A stretch of DNA of 64,000 nucleotides from Parapusillimonas granuli (GTDB taxonomy: Bacteria > Pseudomonadota > Gammaproteobacteria > Burkholderiales > Burkholderiaceae_B). The position numbers and the translations under genes were made by a program. The notes under the pieces are model-generated. The model made no database searches and was not told where the DNA came from. It saw only the letters and a list, made by a program, of their open reading frames with translations. Positions 54,798 through 64,000 of this stretch are shown here, piece by piece; the stretch's first letter is position 1, and the number at the start of each line of letters is the position of its first letter. Location: positions 1-64,000 of the forward strand of contig NZ_JACCEM010000006.1 in NCBI RefSeq assembly GCF_013416525.1, in the 5' to 3' direction.

Positions 54798-55898
54798 ATG
54801 GATTTCGTATTGACCGAACTCTGCCAGCAAGTCATGACGGCCCGCGGCGCGGAGCGGCCGCTGCACATACGGGGCGGGGGCACCAAGCGCTTCTATGGCG
54901 AGCCGGTGGACCAGGACAGCGTGCACGACACCGCCGTGCTCGATTTGTCGGGCTACCACGGGGTCGTCAACTACCAGCCCTCCGAACTGGTGATCACGGC
55001 CAAGGCTGGCACCCTGCTCAGCGAAGTCGAGGCCTTGCTGGCCGAGCGCAACCAGATGCTGGCGTTCGAGCCGCCCCGGTTCGGCGCCGCGTCCACCCTG
55101 GGCGGCTGCATCGCCGCCGGCCTGTCCGGCCCGCGGCGCATGGCGGCGGGCAGCGCGCGCGACTACGTGCTGGGCGCCAAGCTGCTCGACTCCTCCGGCT
55201 CCGTGCTGTCTTTCGGCGGCGAGGTCATGAAGAATGTCGCGGGCTTCGACATCTCGCGCCTGCTTGCGGGCTCGCTGGGCATCCTGGGGCCCATGGTCGA
55301 GGTCTCCGTCAAGGTGGCGCCGCGTCCCTTCGAGGAATCCACCGCCGTGCTGGACCTCGCCCAGGCCGAGGCGCTGAAGAAATTCACCCAATGGCGCGGG
55401 CTGCCCCTGCCCGTCAGCGGCACCGTGTGGCACCCCGAAGGCGGCGGGCCCGCAGGCCGCCTTTACGTCCGGGTGTCGGGCAGCGGGCCGGCGGTGGACT
55501 ACGGCCTGAAGCGCATAGGCGGCGAGCTCATGGACCCGGCCGAGGCCGACGCTTTCTGGGCAAGCATCCGCGATCACACCCACCCGTTCTTTGCCGCGCG
55601 CCCGCTCTGGCGCGTGGCCCTGCCGCCGAACGCCGGTCCGCTGGAGCACCCGCAGACCCTGGTCGAATGGAACGGCGGCCAGCGCTGGATCGCCGGCGTG
55701 AGCGATCCGCTGGAATTGCGATCCGCCGTGGCCGGGCTGGGCGGCCATGCCACCTTGTTCCGCCACGGCCCCGGCAAGCCCGAGGTTCCCGTGTTCCATC
55801 CCTTGCCGCCGGGCGTAAGCAACATCAATCGTCGGCTCAAGCAAGAGCTGGATCCCATGGGCATCTTCAACCCGAACCGCATGTTTCCAGACTTTTAA
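54798..55898 (+). CDS. glcE: Glycolate oxidase FAD-binding subunit GlcE
   Basis: 366 residues, half-size FAD-binding protein with LHIRGGGTKRFYG and PPRFGAASTLGGCIAAGLSG. Required partner of GlcD. Nine bases after glcD and nine before glcF. Confidence 0.92.
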   Translation: MDFVLTELCQQVMTARGAERPLHIRGGGTKRFYGEPVDQDSVHDTAVLDLSGYHGVVNYQPSELVITAKAGTLLSEVEALLAERNQMLAFEPPRFGAASTLGGCIAAGLSGPRRMAAGSARDYVLGAKLLDSSGSVLSFGGEVMKNVAGFDISRLLAGSLGILGPMVEVSVKVAPRPFEESTAVLDLAQAEALKKFTQWRGLPLPVSGTVWHPEGGGPAGRLYVRVSGSGPAVDYGLKRIGGELMDPAEADAFWASIRDHTHPFFAARPLWRVALPPNAGPLEHPQTLVEWNGGQRWIAGVSDPLELRSAVAGLGGHATLFRHGPGKPEVPVFHPLPPGVSNINRRLKQELDPMGIFNPNRMFPDF

Positions 55899-55907
55899 GA
55901 GACCACC

Positions 55908-57143
55908 GTGCAAACCAATCTAGCATCATGGGCTCGCGCCAGCGAGCTGGGCCAGGAAGCCGATGAAATACTGCGGCGCTGCGTCCATTGCGGATTCTGT
56001 CTCGCGACCTGCCCGACCTACCAGGTGCTGGGCGACGAGCGCGACAGCCCGCGCGGCCGCATCTACCTGATCAAGCAGGTGCTGGAGGGCGCCGAACCGA
56101 CGCGCGCCACGCAAGAACACCTGGACCGCTGCCTGACCTGCCGGAACTGCGAGACCACCTGTCCCTCCGGAGTCCAGTACGGCGCACTGGTCGACATCGG
56201 CCGCAAGATCGTGGACGAACGAGTCGAACGGCCGATGGCCCAGAAGATACAGCGCGCCGGCTTGCGGCGCATGCTGAATTCGCCGCTGTTCGGGCCGGCA
56301 TACAGCCTGGGGCGCCTGCTGCGTCCTTTGCTGCCGGAAACGCTCAAGAACAAGCTGCCCGCGCCGCGGCCCGCCGCCGCGCTGCCCGCCGACACGGAAC
56401 GCCATGAGCGCCAGGTGCTGATGCTGGCGGGTTGCGTGCAGCCGTCCATGATGCCCTCCATCGACGCCGCCACCATACGGGTGCTGGACGCCGTGGGAAT
56501 AGGCACGCGGGTGGTGCCGGGCTCGGGCTGCTGCGGCGCCATCAATTTCCACCTGGACGCCCAGGACGACGCCTTGCAGCAGATGCGGGCCAACATCGAC
56601 GCATGGCTGCCGCTCATCGACGGCGGCCAGGTCGAGGCCATCGTCATGAACGCCTCGGGCTGCGGCGCGATGGTCAAGGAATACGCCCACCATTTGCGGC
56701 ACGATCCCGACTACGTGATCAAGGCCCTGCGGGTCGTCGCCAAGGTGCGCGACATCGCCGAGATCCTGGCGCCGCATGCCGACGCACTGAAGCATCGCCT
56801 GCAGGGCCTGCCCGAAAGGCCGGCATTCCATCCGCCCTGCACCCTGCAGCACTGGCAGGGCCTGCGCGGCGTCAGCGAGCGCCTGCTGGCCGACCTGGGC
56901 TTCGCGCTGCAGCCATTCAATGAATCGCATCTATGCTGCGGCTCGGCCGGCACTTACTCGGTCACCCAGCCGGAGCTCTCCATCACCCTGCGCGATCGCA
57001 AGCTGCAAGCCATCGAGCCGACGAAGTCCGATTGCATCGTCTCGTCCAACATCGGCTGCATCACGCATCTGCAAAACGGCACATCCATTCCGGTGCGCCA
57101 CTGGATCGAAGTCGTCGACGAGGCCCTGGCCAAGACTCGCTAA
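55908..57143 (+). CDS. glcF: Glycolate oxidase iron-sulfur subunit GlcF
   Basis: 411 residues. Two 4Fe-4S motifs, C25-C28-C31-C35 (CVHCGFCLATCP) and C75-C78-C81-C85 (CLTCRNCETTCP), followed by two CCG domains (GSGCCGAINFH and LCCGSAGTYS). Starts with GTG. Passes electrons from GlcDE to the quinone pool. Confidence 0.94.
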   Translation: MQTNLASWARASELGQEADEILRRCVHCGFCLATCPTYQVLGDERDSPRGRIYLIKQVLEGAEPTRATQEHLDRCLTCRNCETTCPSGVQYGALVDIGRKIVDERVERPMAQKIQRAGLRRMLNSPLFGPAYSLGRLLRPLLPETLKNKLPAPRPAAALPADTERHERQVLMLAGCVQPSMMPSIDAATIRVLDAVGIGTRVVPGSGCCGAINFHLDAQDDALQQMRANIDAWLPLIDGGQVEAIVMNASGCGAMVKEYAHHLRHDPDYVIKALRVVAKVRDIAEILAPHADALKHRLQGLPERPAFHPPCTLQHWQGLRGVSERLLADLGFALQPFNESHLCCGSAGTYSVTQPELSITLRDRKLQAIEPTKSDCIVSSNIGCITHLQNGTSIPVRHWIEVVDEALAKTR

Positions 57144-57152
57144 AATACCGGT

Positions 57153-58268
57153 ATGGCTAACATATCTGGAAGTAGGGGGCGTGTCGTCATCGGCATGTCG
57201 GGGGGCGTCGATTCGTCGGTGGCCGCATGGCTGCTGAAGCAGCAGGGCTACGAAGTCCTGGGCCTGTTCATGAAGAACTGGGAAGACGACGACGATACCG
57301 AATACTGCTCTTCCCGCCAGGACTGGCTCGACGCCGCCAGCGTCGCCGACCTGATCGGCGTCGACATCGAAGCGGTGAATTTCGCGGCCGAATACAAGGA
57401 CCGGGTGTTCGCGGATTTCCTGCGCGAATACTCGGCCGGCCGCACGCCCAACCCCGACGTCCTGTGCAACGCCGAAATCAAATTCAAGGCCTTTCTGGAC
57501 CACGCCATGTCCCTGGGCGCGGACCTGATCGCCACCGGGCACTACGCCCGCCGCCGGACCGTGCAGGCAGGCGGCGCGCCACGGCACCAGCTGCTGAAGG
57601 CGCTGGACCACACCAAGGATCAAAGCTATTTTCTGCATCGCCTGAACCAGGACCAGCTTGCCCGCACCCTGTTTCCGCTGGGCGAGCTTCCCAAGACCGA
57701 GGTCAGGCGCATCGCCCGGTCGCTGCAGCTGCCCAATGCCGCCAAAAAGGATTCGACGGGCATCTGCTTCATTGGCGAGCGCCCCTTCCGCGAATTCCTG
57801 AACCGCTATCTGCCCACGCGGCCGGGGCCCATCAAGACGCCCGAAGGCCAGGTGGTGGGCGAGCACCAGGGGCTGTCCTTCTATACGCTGGGGCAGCGCA
57901 AGGGGCTGGGCATAGGGGGCGTGAAAGGGCGCCAGCGCAGCGACGGCACCGCCGATGCATGGTACACCGCCAGGAAGGATCTGGCGCACAACACCTTGTA
58001 TGTCGTGCAGGGGCACGACCATCCCTGGCTGCAGTCCACGGAATTGAGCGCCCAGGACGCCAGCTGGGTCGCCGGCGAGGCGCCCCGGGCCGGCGACTAC
58101 ATGGCCAAGACGCGCTACCGGCAGTCGGATTCGCCCTGCCGCCTGAAGGCGGTGTCGGGCGCCGCCTTCAGCTTGTCGTTTGCAGAGCCGCAATGGGCGG
58201 TGACGCCCGGCCAGTCCGCCGTGCTGTATGACGGCGACGTCTGCCTCGGCGGCGGTATCATCACCTAG
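57153..58268 (+). CDS. mnmA: tRNA-specific 2-thiouridylase
   Basis: 371 residues. ATP-binding SGGVDS at residues 16-21, catalytic cysteines C105 (LCNAEIKF) and C205 ([10 protein letters not shown]). Adds the 2-thio group to U34 of tRNA-Lys, -Glu and -Gln. The ATG lies 9 bases after glcF. Confidence 0.97.
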   Translation: MANISGSRGRVVIGMSGGVDSSVAAWLLKQQGYEVLGLFMKNWEDDDDTEYCSSRQDWLDAASVADLIGVDIEAVNFAAEYKDRVFADFLREYSAGRTPNPDVLCNAEIKFKAFLDHAMSLGADLIATGHYARRRTVQAGGAPRHQLLKALDHTKDQSYFLHRLNQDQLARTLFPLGELPKTEVRRIARSLQLPNAAKKDSTGICFIGERPFREFLNRYLPTRPGPIKTPEGQVVGEHQGLSFYTLGQRKGLGIGGVKGRQRSDGTADAWYTARKDLAHNTLYVVQGHDHPWLQSTELSAQDASWVAGEAPRAGDYMAKTRYRQSDSPCRLKAVSGAAFSLSFAEPQWAVTPGQSAVLYDGDVCLGGGIIT

Positions 58269-58346
58269 CGCCCGTCGACGTCACAGGCGCCAGCCTTCAG
58301 TCATTCCACGGTTTTTTCTTACTCAATCAAATCAAAGCAGGACAAC

Positions 58347-59168
58347 ATGGATCCAGTTTTCATCATCTCTTTGGTCGGCCTTGGCGCCGTGGTCGGTTTT
58401 GCGGCCGGCTTGCTGGGCATCGGTGGCGGCATGATGCTGGTTCCGTTCCTGACCATGCTGTTCCCGCTGTACGGCGTGCCCAAGGACCTCGTGGTGCACG
58501 CCGCCATCGCAACGTCCATGGCCACCATCGTCTTCACCTCGGTGTCCAGCATGCGGGCGCACCATGCCAAGCGTGCCATCTTGTGGGACATCGTCGCCGT
58601 CATGGCGCCCGGCATGATCGTGGGCGGCCTGCTGTCCGGCGGCGCCGTCTTCTCCTATCTCAGCGGTGCGGGGCTGTCGCTGATCTTCGGGCTGTTCGTG
58701 ATGTATTCGGGATTCAAGATGCTGTCGGGCAAGCCGCCGGCCCTGTCCCGCACCATGCCCGGCAAGGCGGCCACCGCCGGAGTCGGAGTGGGCATCGGCT
58801 TCGCGTCCGGCCTGCTGGGCGCGGGGGGCGGCTTCCTGTCGGTGCCCTTCATGACGCGCAGCAACGTCAAGGTGCATAACGCCGTGGCCACCTCCGCCGC
58901 TCTGGGATTCTTCATTGCCGTGGCCAATAGCGTGGGCTATATCTATTCCGGCTTCCAGGAGGTGCGCGGGCAGGAGGGCATGCTGGGCTACATATATTGG
59001 CCGGCCTTGCTGGTGCTGTCCGCCATGAGCGTGCTCACGGCTCCGTTCGGCGCGCGCTGCGCGCACAGCCTGCCGGTCGCCACGCTCAAGCGCGTGTTCG
59101 CCTGCCTGTTGTTCGCGCTGGCCGGCTACATGCTTTACGAAGCGTATCTCGGGTACACGGTGGGCTAG
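58347..59168 (+). CDS. TauE/SafE-family permease
   Basis: 273 residues with about eight membrane segments in two repeats; GFAAGLLGIGGGMMLVPFLT and GFASGLLGAGGGFLSVPFMT are the paired family signatures. Family members export sulfite, sulfoacetate or related anions. Substrate not inferable. Confidence 0.9.
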   Translation: MDPVFIISLVGLGAVVGFAAGLLGIGGGMMLVPFLTMLFPLYGVPKDLVVHAAIATSMATIVFTSVSSMRAHHAKRAILWDIVAVMAPGMIVGGLLSGGAVFSYLSGAGLSLIFGLFVMYSGFKMLSGKPPALSRTMPGKAATAGVGVGIGFASGLLGAGGGFLSVPFMTRSNVKVHNAVATSAALGFFIAVANSVGYIYSGFQEVRGQEGMLGYIYWPALLVLSAMSVLTAPFGARCAHSLPVATLKRVFACLLFALAGYMLYEAYLGYTVG

Positions 59169-59196
59169 CGTCCCGCCGGCCTTGGAGGCCAAGGAC

Positions 59197-59676
59197 ATGA
59201 ATCAGACCTATCACCCGCCGGCGCCCCCATGGGAGGTCGAGCAATGGTTCAACACCGATCAGGCGCCCACGCTGGAGTCGCTGCGCGGCAAGGTGATCGT
59301 CCTGGAGGCCTTCCAGATGCTGTGCCCGGGCTGCGTCATGCACGGCTTGCCGCAGGCCGCCAGGGTGCGCCACACCTTCCCGCCGTCTAAGGTCGCGGTC
59401 ATCGGCCTGCATACGGTCTTCGAGCACCACGACGCCATGACGCCGGTGTCCCTGCGGGCATTCCTGCATGAATACCGCATCGCTTTTCCCGTCGGCGTCG
59501 ACATGCCCGGGAGCCGCGACGGGCTGCCGCGCACCATGCTGGCCTACGGCATGCAGGGCACGCCGACGCTGATATTGATCGACGCGCAAGGCCGCCTGCG
59601 GCAGCATCATTTCGGCCAGGTCGCCGACTTGGCCCTGGGCGCCGAAATCGCCGAACTGCTGTACGAGCAGCCGTAA
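59197..59676 (+). CDS. Thioredoxin-like/redoxin family protein
   Basis: 159 residues. A CPGC active-site motif lies near residue 45 (FQMLCPGCVMHGLP) and the cis-proline segment is GTPTLILIDAQG near residue 127. No signal peptide, so cytoplasmic. Start at ATG 59197, 8 bases after GGAGG. Probably a peroxiredoxin- or TlpA-like disulfide reductase acting on an unknown partner. Confidence 0.85.
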   Translation: MNQTYHPPAPPWEVEQWFNTDQAPTLESLRGKVIVLEAFQMLCPGCVMHGLPQAARVRHTFPPSKVAVIGLHTVFEHHDAMTPVSLRAFLHEYRIAFPVGVDMPGSRDGLPRTMLAYGMQGTPTLILIDAQGRLRQHHFGQVADLALGAEIAELLYEQP

Positions 59677-59697
59677 AAAACCCGCCACGCCGGCGGG
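59675..59697 (-). terminator. Intrinsic terminator of the GST gene
   Basis: CCCGCC (59681-59686) and GGCGGG (59692-59697) form the stem; on the minus strand six T follow. Its T-run faces leftward, so it serves the GST gene at 59733. Confidence 0.75.
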
Positions 59698-59732
59698 TCT
59701 GCGTTGCGCCCGGGAAGCCGGGCATCGGCGTA

Positions 59733-60347
59733 TCAGGGTTTGGGCGGCGCGGTGGCCACGAAGGACGGGCGCGTCTGGAGCTTTTCGTCCAGCCTTTGCA
59801 GGTTGCCGTACTGGGAGCGCCAGTTCAGTTCCGGAAAGCGAAGGTCGAGATAGCCCAGGGCGCAGCCGACGGCGACGTCGGCCAGGCCGAAGTTGATGCC
59901 CATGCAGAAAGCCTGGTCGCCCAGGCTGTTGTCCATGGATTCAAGCGCGCCCGCGATCTTCTTGTGCTGGCGATCCACCCACTGCTGGCTGCGCGATTCA
60001 GGCGCGCGGCGGTTGTTCTCGATGTAAATGCTCGTGGCGGCGTCGAGCACGCCGTCGGCGATGGCTTCCCAGCATTTGGTCGCCGCGCGGTCGCGGCCGG
60101 TTTGCGGTATCAGGCGGCCGACGGGGGAGAGGGTGTCGAGATATTCGACGATGACCCGGGAATCGAACAGGCTGCCGTTGTCGTCCATGAGCAGACAGGG
60201 CACTTTCCCGAGCGGATTATGGATTTGGATTTTAGTATCTTCGGCCCACACGTCCTCGAGTATGAATTCGTAATCGAGTTTCTTTTCAGCCATGACGACG
60301 CGCACTTTGCGTACGTATGGACTGGTGAGCGAACCAATAAGTTTCAT
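59733..60347 (-). CDS. Glutathione S-transferase family protein
   Basis: 204 residues. N-terminal thioredoxin fold with SLTSPYVRKVRVVMAEK and NPLGKVPCLL, then a helical C-terminal domain. Similar in layout to YibF-type GSTs. Physiological substrate unknown. Isolated between terminator and a 231-base intergenic region. Confidence 0.9.
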   Translation of the reverse strand: MKLIGSLTSPYVRKVRVVMAEKKLDYEFILEDVWAEDTKIQIHNPLGKVPCLLMDDNGSLFDSRVIVEYLDTLSPVGRLIPQTGRDRAATKCWEAIADGVLDAATSIYIENNRRAPESRSQQWVDRQHKKIAGALESMDNSLGDQAFCMGINFGLADVAVGCALGYLDLRFPELNWRSQYGNLQRLDEKLQTRPSFVATAPPKP

Positions 60348-60572
60348 GGCAAGGGTCAGAAGTTACAGGCAAAAAAAGTATAGCAGGAACGTTGCCCATA
60401 TTAGCCGTGAAAGCCTTGCCGCAGCCCGCCGGGGCCGGACCGTCGGGGCAATCTGTCGTTTATATGCTTATGAATTTTTAATCGTGTGACTTTTCACCCG
60501 AATTGGGGTATGGGAAAGCTGCCGGACAGCCGCCGAATGCTAGAATGCCCAATTGACCAACATTAGCCTTGA

Positions 60573-61955
<1,383 letters not shown>

Positions 61956-61970
61956 GGGCGGCCGGCGCGC

Positions 61971-62002
61971 AAAAGCAAAAACGCCACCGTGCAAGGTGGC
62001 GT
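61971..62002 (-). terminator. Intrinsic terminator of tRNA-Lys
   Basis: Perfect 8-bp stem ACGCCACC (61981-61988) with GGTGGCGT (61995-62002). On the minus strand TTTTTGCTTTT follows. Located 28 bases after the tRNA 3' end. Confidence 0.88.
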
Positions 62003-62029
62003 CAAGTGCATGATTCGCTAGGGAAGCAC

Positions 62030-62105
62030 TGGTGGGCTGTGGGCGGCTCGAACGCCCGACCTACGGATTAAGAGTCCGCTGCTCTACCAACTGAGCTAAC
62101 AGCCC
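62030..62105 (-). tRNA. tRNA-Lys, anticodon CUU
   Basis: 76 bases, 5' GGGCTGT pairing with 3' ACAGCCC, discriminator A and encoded CCA. D-arm GCTCAGTTGGTAGAGC, anticodon loop CTCTTAA with CTT at the centre, T-arm with GTTCGAG. All stems close. Confidence 0.96.
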
Positions 62106-62211
62106 CCGTGTCCTGCGAAGAACGAAATTCTACCGCGAAAGTTTGCTTTATTGCAAGTGGCGCTGCATCCAGACTCAAGCCAGGCCCGGCTCGCCATCTG
62201 CGCGGCCAACA

Positions 62212-62529
62212 TCACTTTCGCACGTAGCTTTTCTTTCCGCTGTCCGTATGGCAGTATTTTCCGCCACGCGGCCCGGCGCAAAACGCCCCGCTGCGGCAAT
62301 CGCAGGCTGAACCCGATTTTGCCTTGGGCGCCGCCTTCGGCCCGGAGGCCGGGCCTCCGGGCACGGAGCATACTCTTTTGCTTGCGCTGATGGAGCCGTC
62401 GTTGCAAACGAACTTGTCACCGGCGCAATGCGATATGCCGCCTTTCTTGCCGGAGCAGGGCTGATTCGCGGCGAGGGCGGGGCCGGCTAGTATCAGGGCG
62501 GTGGCGATGATTAGCGCTCGCCAGATCAT
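62212..62529 (-). CDS. Small exported cysteine-rich protein of unknown function
   Basis: 105 residues. Clear signal peptide ending ALA near residue 20, then eight cysteines in two groups (CSGKKGGISHC and FVCNDGSISASKRVC; CDCRSGAFC and KYC). The C-terminus GPRGGKYCHTDSGKKSYVRK resembles short basic adaptor-like motifs seen in unrelated exported and viral proteins, which may be chance. AGGAG sits 6 bases before the ATG, and this supports a real gene. Periplasmic, probably disulfide-bonded. Stands alone between a tRNA gene and an Rpn remnant. Confidence 0.75.
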   Translation of the reverse strand: MIWRALIIATALILAGPALAANQPCSGKKGGISHCAGDKFVCNDGSISASKRVCSVPGGPASGPKAAPKAKSGSACDCRSGAFCAGPRGGKYCHTDSGKKSYVRK

Positions 62530-62786
62530 TTTGTGCTCCTATATGGCGCGGTGGCGGGAGGGCCAAGCGGGCGCGTTGCGAAAGGTACCGCCCACGCGGC
62601 GATGCGCATCTATGATGGCACCGCTGCCAGGTGGCGTGATATTCTTGTCCTTCTTCATTGGTCGTTGCATCGTGAACGAAATGGCGGCTTGGGGCCATCA
62701 GGGTTAGCACCTGACAGCGTGCGGTATCCAAGGGAGGCGATGGCCTTGGCCAGAGCGTTTGGCCGGCAGCGGGTGTCGTCTCGACC

Positions 62787-63476
62787 GACGGCCGCGGCAA
62801 TTGGCGGCGGGACCTGGCCGGGCTGATCGAGCCGTCGGTGCCGGACTTATCGAGCTACCAGCTGCAGCTGCGCTACGTGCTGATCGACGAAGGCGCGCTG
62901 CTGCGCGCAGGCGGCCTGCCCGATGCGAACCTGGCGGGGCTGCTTTTTCGGCTGGAGCACAGCACGGCCATTGAGCAAATCCCGGAAATACTGCACACTT
63001 TGATGGACGCGGTGCAAGGGGCGGGGTTTGAGGAGTTGAACCGCAGCCTTGCCGCCTATATCCAGCACCTGGTGCTGTCGCGGGCCCAGTCGCAAGAGGC
63101 GGTGCCCCAGGTCACGAGTTTGCAGGAGCTTGTCATGTTGATCAGTGAGAAGCCGGGCATGTGGGCCCGGCAGTGGAAGCGCGAGGGGATCCTGGAGGGG
63201 CGCAAGGAAGGGCGCGAAGAAGGGTTTCAAGAAGGCCGTCAGGAGGGGCGCCAAGAAGGCTTCTGGGAAGGCCGTCAGGAAGGCATTGCTCAGGGCTTGC
63301 GACAAGGCGAGCTATCTGGCCAAGCGGCGCTGCTGGAACGCCTGCTCACCCGCAAATTCGGTCCCTTGCCCGATACCCTGGTTCAGCGCATCCGCACAGG
63401 CAGTGATTCAGAGCTGGAGACTTGGTCTCTGAATTTCGTCGACGCCGATTCCATCGAGCAGGTGTTTGTTCCGTGA
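62787..63476 (+). pseudogene. Rpn/YhgA-like putative nuclease, N-terminally truncated
   Basis: The frame reads GRGNWRRDLAGLIEPSVPDL then YQLQLRYVLIDEGAL, the mid-part of Rpn (recombination-promoting nuclease/putative transposase) proteins, and continues to the characteristic EG-rich tail (EGRKEGREEGFQEGRQEG). The frame is closed by a stop at 62712 and has no start codon before the GTG at 62838. The N-terminal nuclease domain with its catalytic residues is absent, so the gene is a remnant. A shorter protein of 212 residues from 62838 is possible but would lack the active site. Confidence 0.78.
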
Positions 63477-63553
63477 TCCCAAGCCGCCAGGGTATACGCG
63501 AACTTTCGTGATTCGTTGACAGGTTTTGCAGTACCGTCAGAACGGAGGCTGGT

Positions 63554-63961
63554 ATGCAGGTTGAAATTTCGCTTTCTGACAGTGTCACGATGGATGAAGT
63601 GCTTAGGCTGTATCGTGCAAATGAATGGTCATCGGCAGAGAAACCGCAGCAGCTTATGGCGGCGCTACGCGGCTCTCACGCTCTGGTCACGGCACGCATT
63701 TCCAACGAATTGATCGGCTTGGGAAATGCCATCTCGGATGGCCATCTAGTGGTCTACTTTCCCCACATGCTCGTACTGCCACAATTCCAGAGGAAAGCGG
63801 TTGGACGGAAGATGATGGAGGCCATGTTAGGGCGATATTCAGGCTTTCATCAAATAATGCTTGCTGCAGATGGTGAAGCCGTTGATTTCTACAAATCGCT
63901 GGGATTTATGAGAGCAGGAAAAACGGAGCCCATGTGGATCTACGCGGGGACGGAACACTGA
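63554..63961 (+). CDS. GNAT-family N-acetyltransferase
   Basis: 135 residues. The acetyl-CoA loop is VLPQFQRKAVGRKMMEAML near residue 76, and FYKSLGFMRAG is the usual C-terminal strand. GGAGG lies 5 bases before the ATG. Base composition is clearly less GC-rich than the core genes of the window, so it may be acquired. Substrate unknown. Confidence 0.85.
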   Translation: MQVEISLSDSVTMDEVLRLYRANEWSSAEKPQQLMAALRGSHALVTARISNELIGLGNAISDGHLVVYFPHMLVLPQFQRKAVGRKMMEAMLGRYSGFHQIMLAADGEAVDFYKSLGFMRAGKTEPMWIYAGTEH

Positions 63962-64000
63962 CCGAGGGTGCCGCGGTTGCCAACGAAGGCCCGGGCCGGA

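Noticed and set aside
59681-59697. Terminator for the redoxin gene on the plus strand
   Set aside because: The run of A/T lies on the left side of the stem, which gives a T-tract only on the minus strand.
62838-63476. Intact 212-residue Rpn protein starting at GTG 62838
   Set aside because: Family similarity continues upstream of that codon to about 62787, so the true start is missing and a remnant is the better call.

Overview
The window is about 64 kb of GC-rich chromosome (lower GC only in a few intergenic stretches and at the right end). Three things point to a betaproteobacterium of the Burkholderiales, most probably the Alcaligenaceae (Bordetella/Achromobacter-like): the type of 5S rRNA end at the left edge, the number of periplasmic receptors of the BUG/TctC type, and the housekeeping block maf-pyk-rlmH-rsfS-nadD-hemF-purD-yebC. 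The genus is an inference. No search could be run.

Layout. 1-98: 3' end of a 5S rRNA gene and its terminator, so a ribosomal RNA operon ends here. 336-7903: a branched-chain-amino-acid-type ABC importer followed by two amidohydrolase/peptidase genes (M20 and M81). 7878-18402: a two-directional catabolic block. A GntR regulator and a large FAD/Fe-S 2-hydroxyacid dehydrogenase read left; a class V aminotransferase, a tripartite tricarboxylate transporter (TctCBA), a crotonase and a type III CoA-transferase read right. 18464-25079: leftward housekeeping genes. 25172-37890: mixed core genes (HerA-like ATPase, tartrate-type dehydrogenase, DMT transporter, quinone oxidoreductase, fbp, pepN, acetyltransferase, lipoprotein, H-NS-like protein, nitrilase, tldD). 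37891-39019: a gene-free stretch rich in tandem and inverted repeats. 39020-43169: an IclR-controlled accessory cluster (M19 dipeptidase, orphan BUG receptor, FAD oxidoreductase). 43304-50316: a complete ectoine/hydroxyectoine module, ectRABCD reading right and the uptake system ehuBCDA reading left toward it. 50513-51782: DAHP synthase behind what looks like a phenylalanine attenuator. 51839-57143: a D-lactate-dehydrogenase-like flavoprotein and glcDEF. 57153-61955: mnmA, a TauE/SafE permease, a redoxin, a GST and purB. 62030-63961: tRNA-Lys(CUU), a small Cys-rich exported protein, a broken Rpn-type nuclease gene and an acetyltransferase.

How the genes work together. The ectoine module pairs synthesis (EctABC), hydroxylation (EctD) and recapture (Ehu) of the same osmolyte. 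Both promoters carry an 18-bp palindrome of similar design, which suggests EctR controls both. The left half is rich in carboxylate and amino-acid-derivative scavenging: three receptor-dependent transporters, hydrolases, and three separate FAD-linked 2-hydroxyacid dehydrogenase systems. The clearest regulatory discovery is upstream of the DAHP synthase gene: a 28-codon leader reading frame with seven Phe codons in nine positions, followed by a strong intrinsic terminator and a possible antiterminator pairing.
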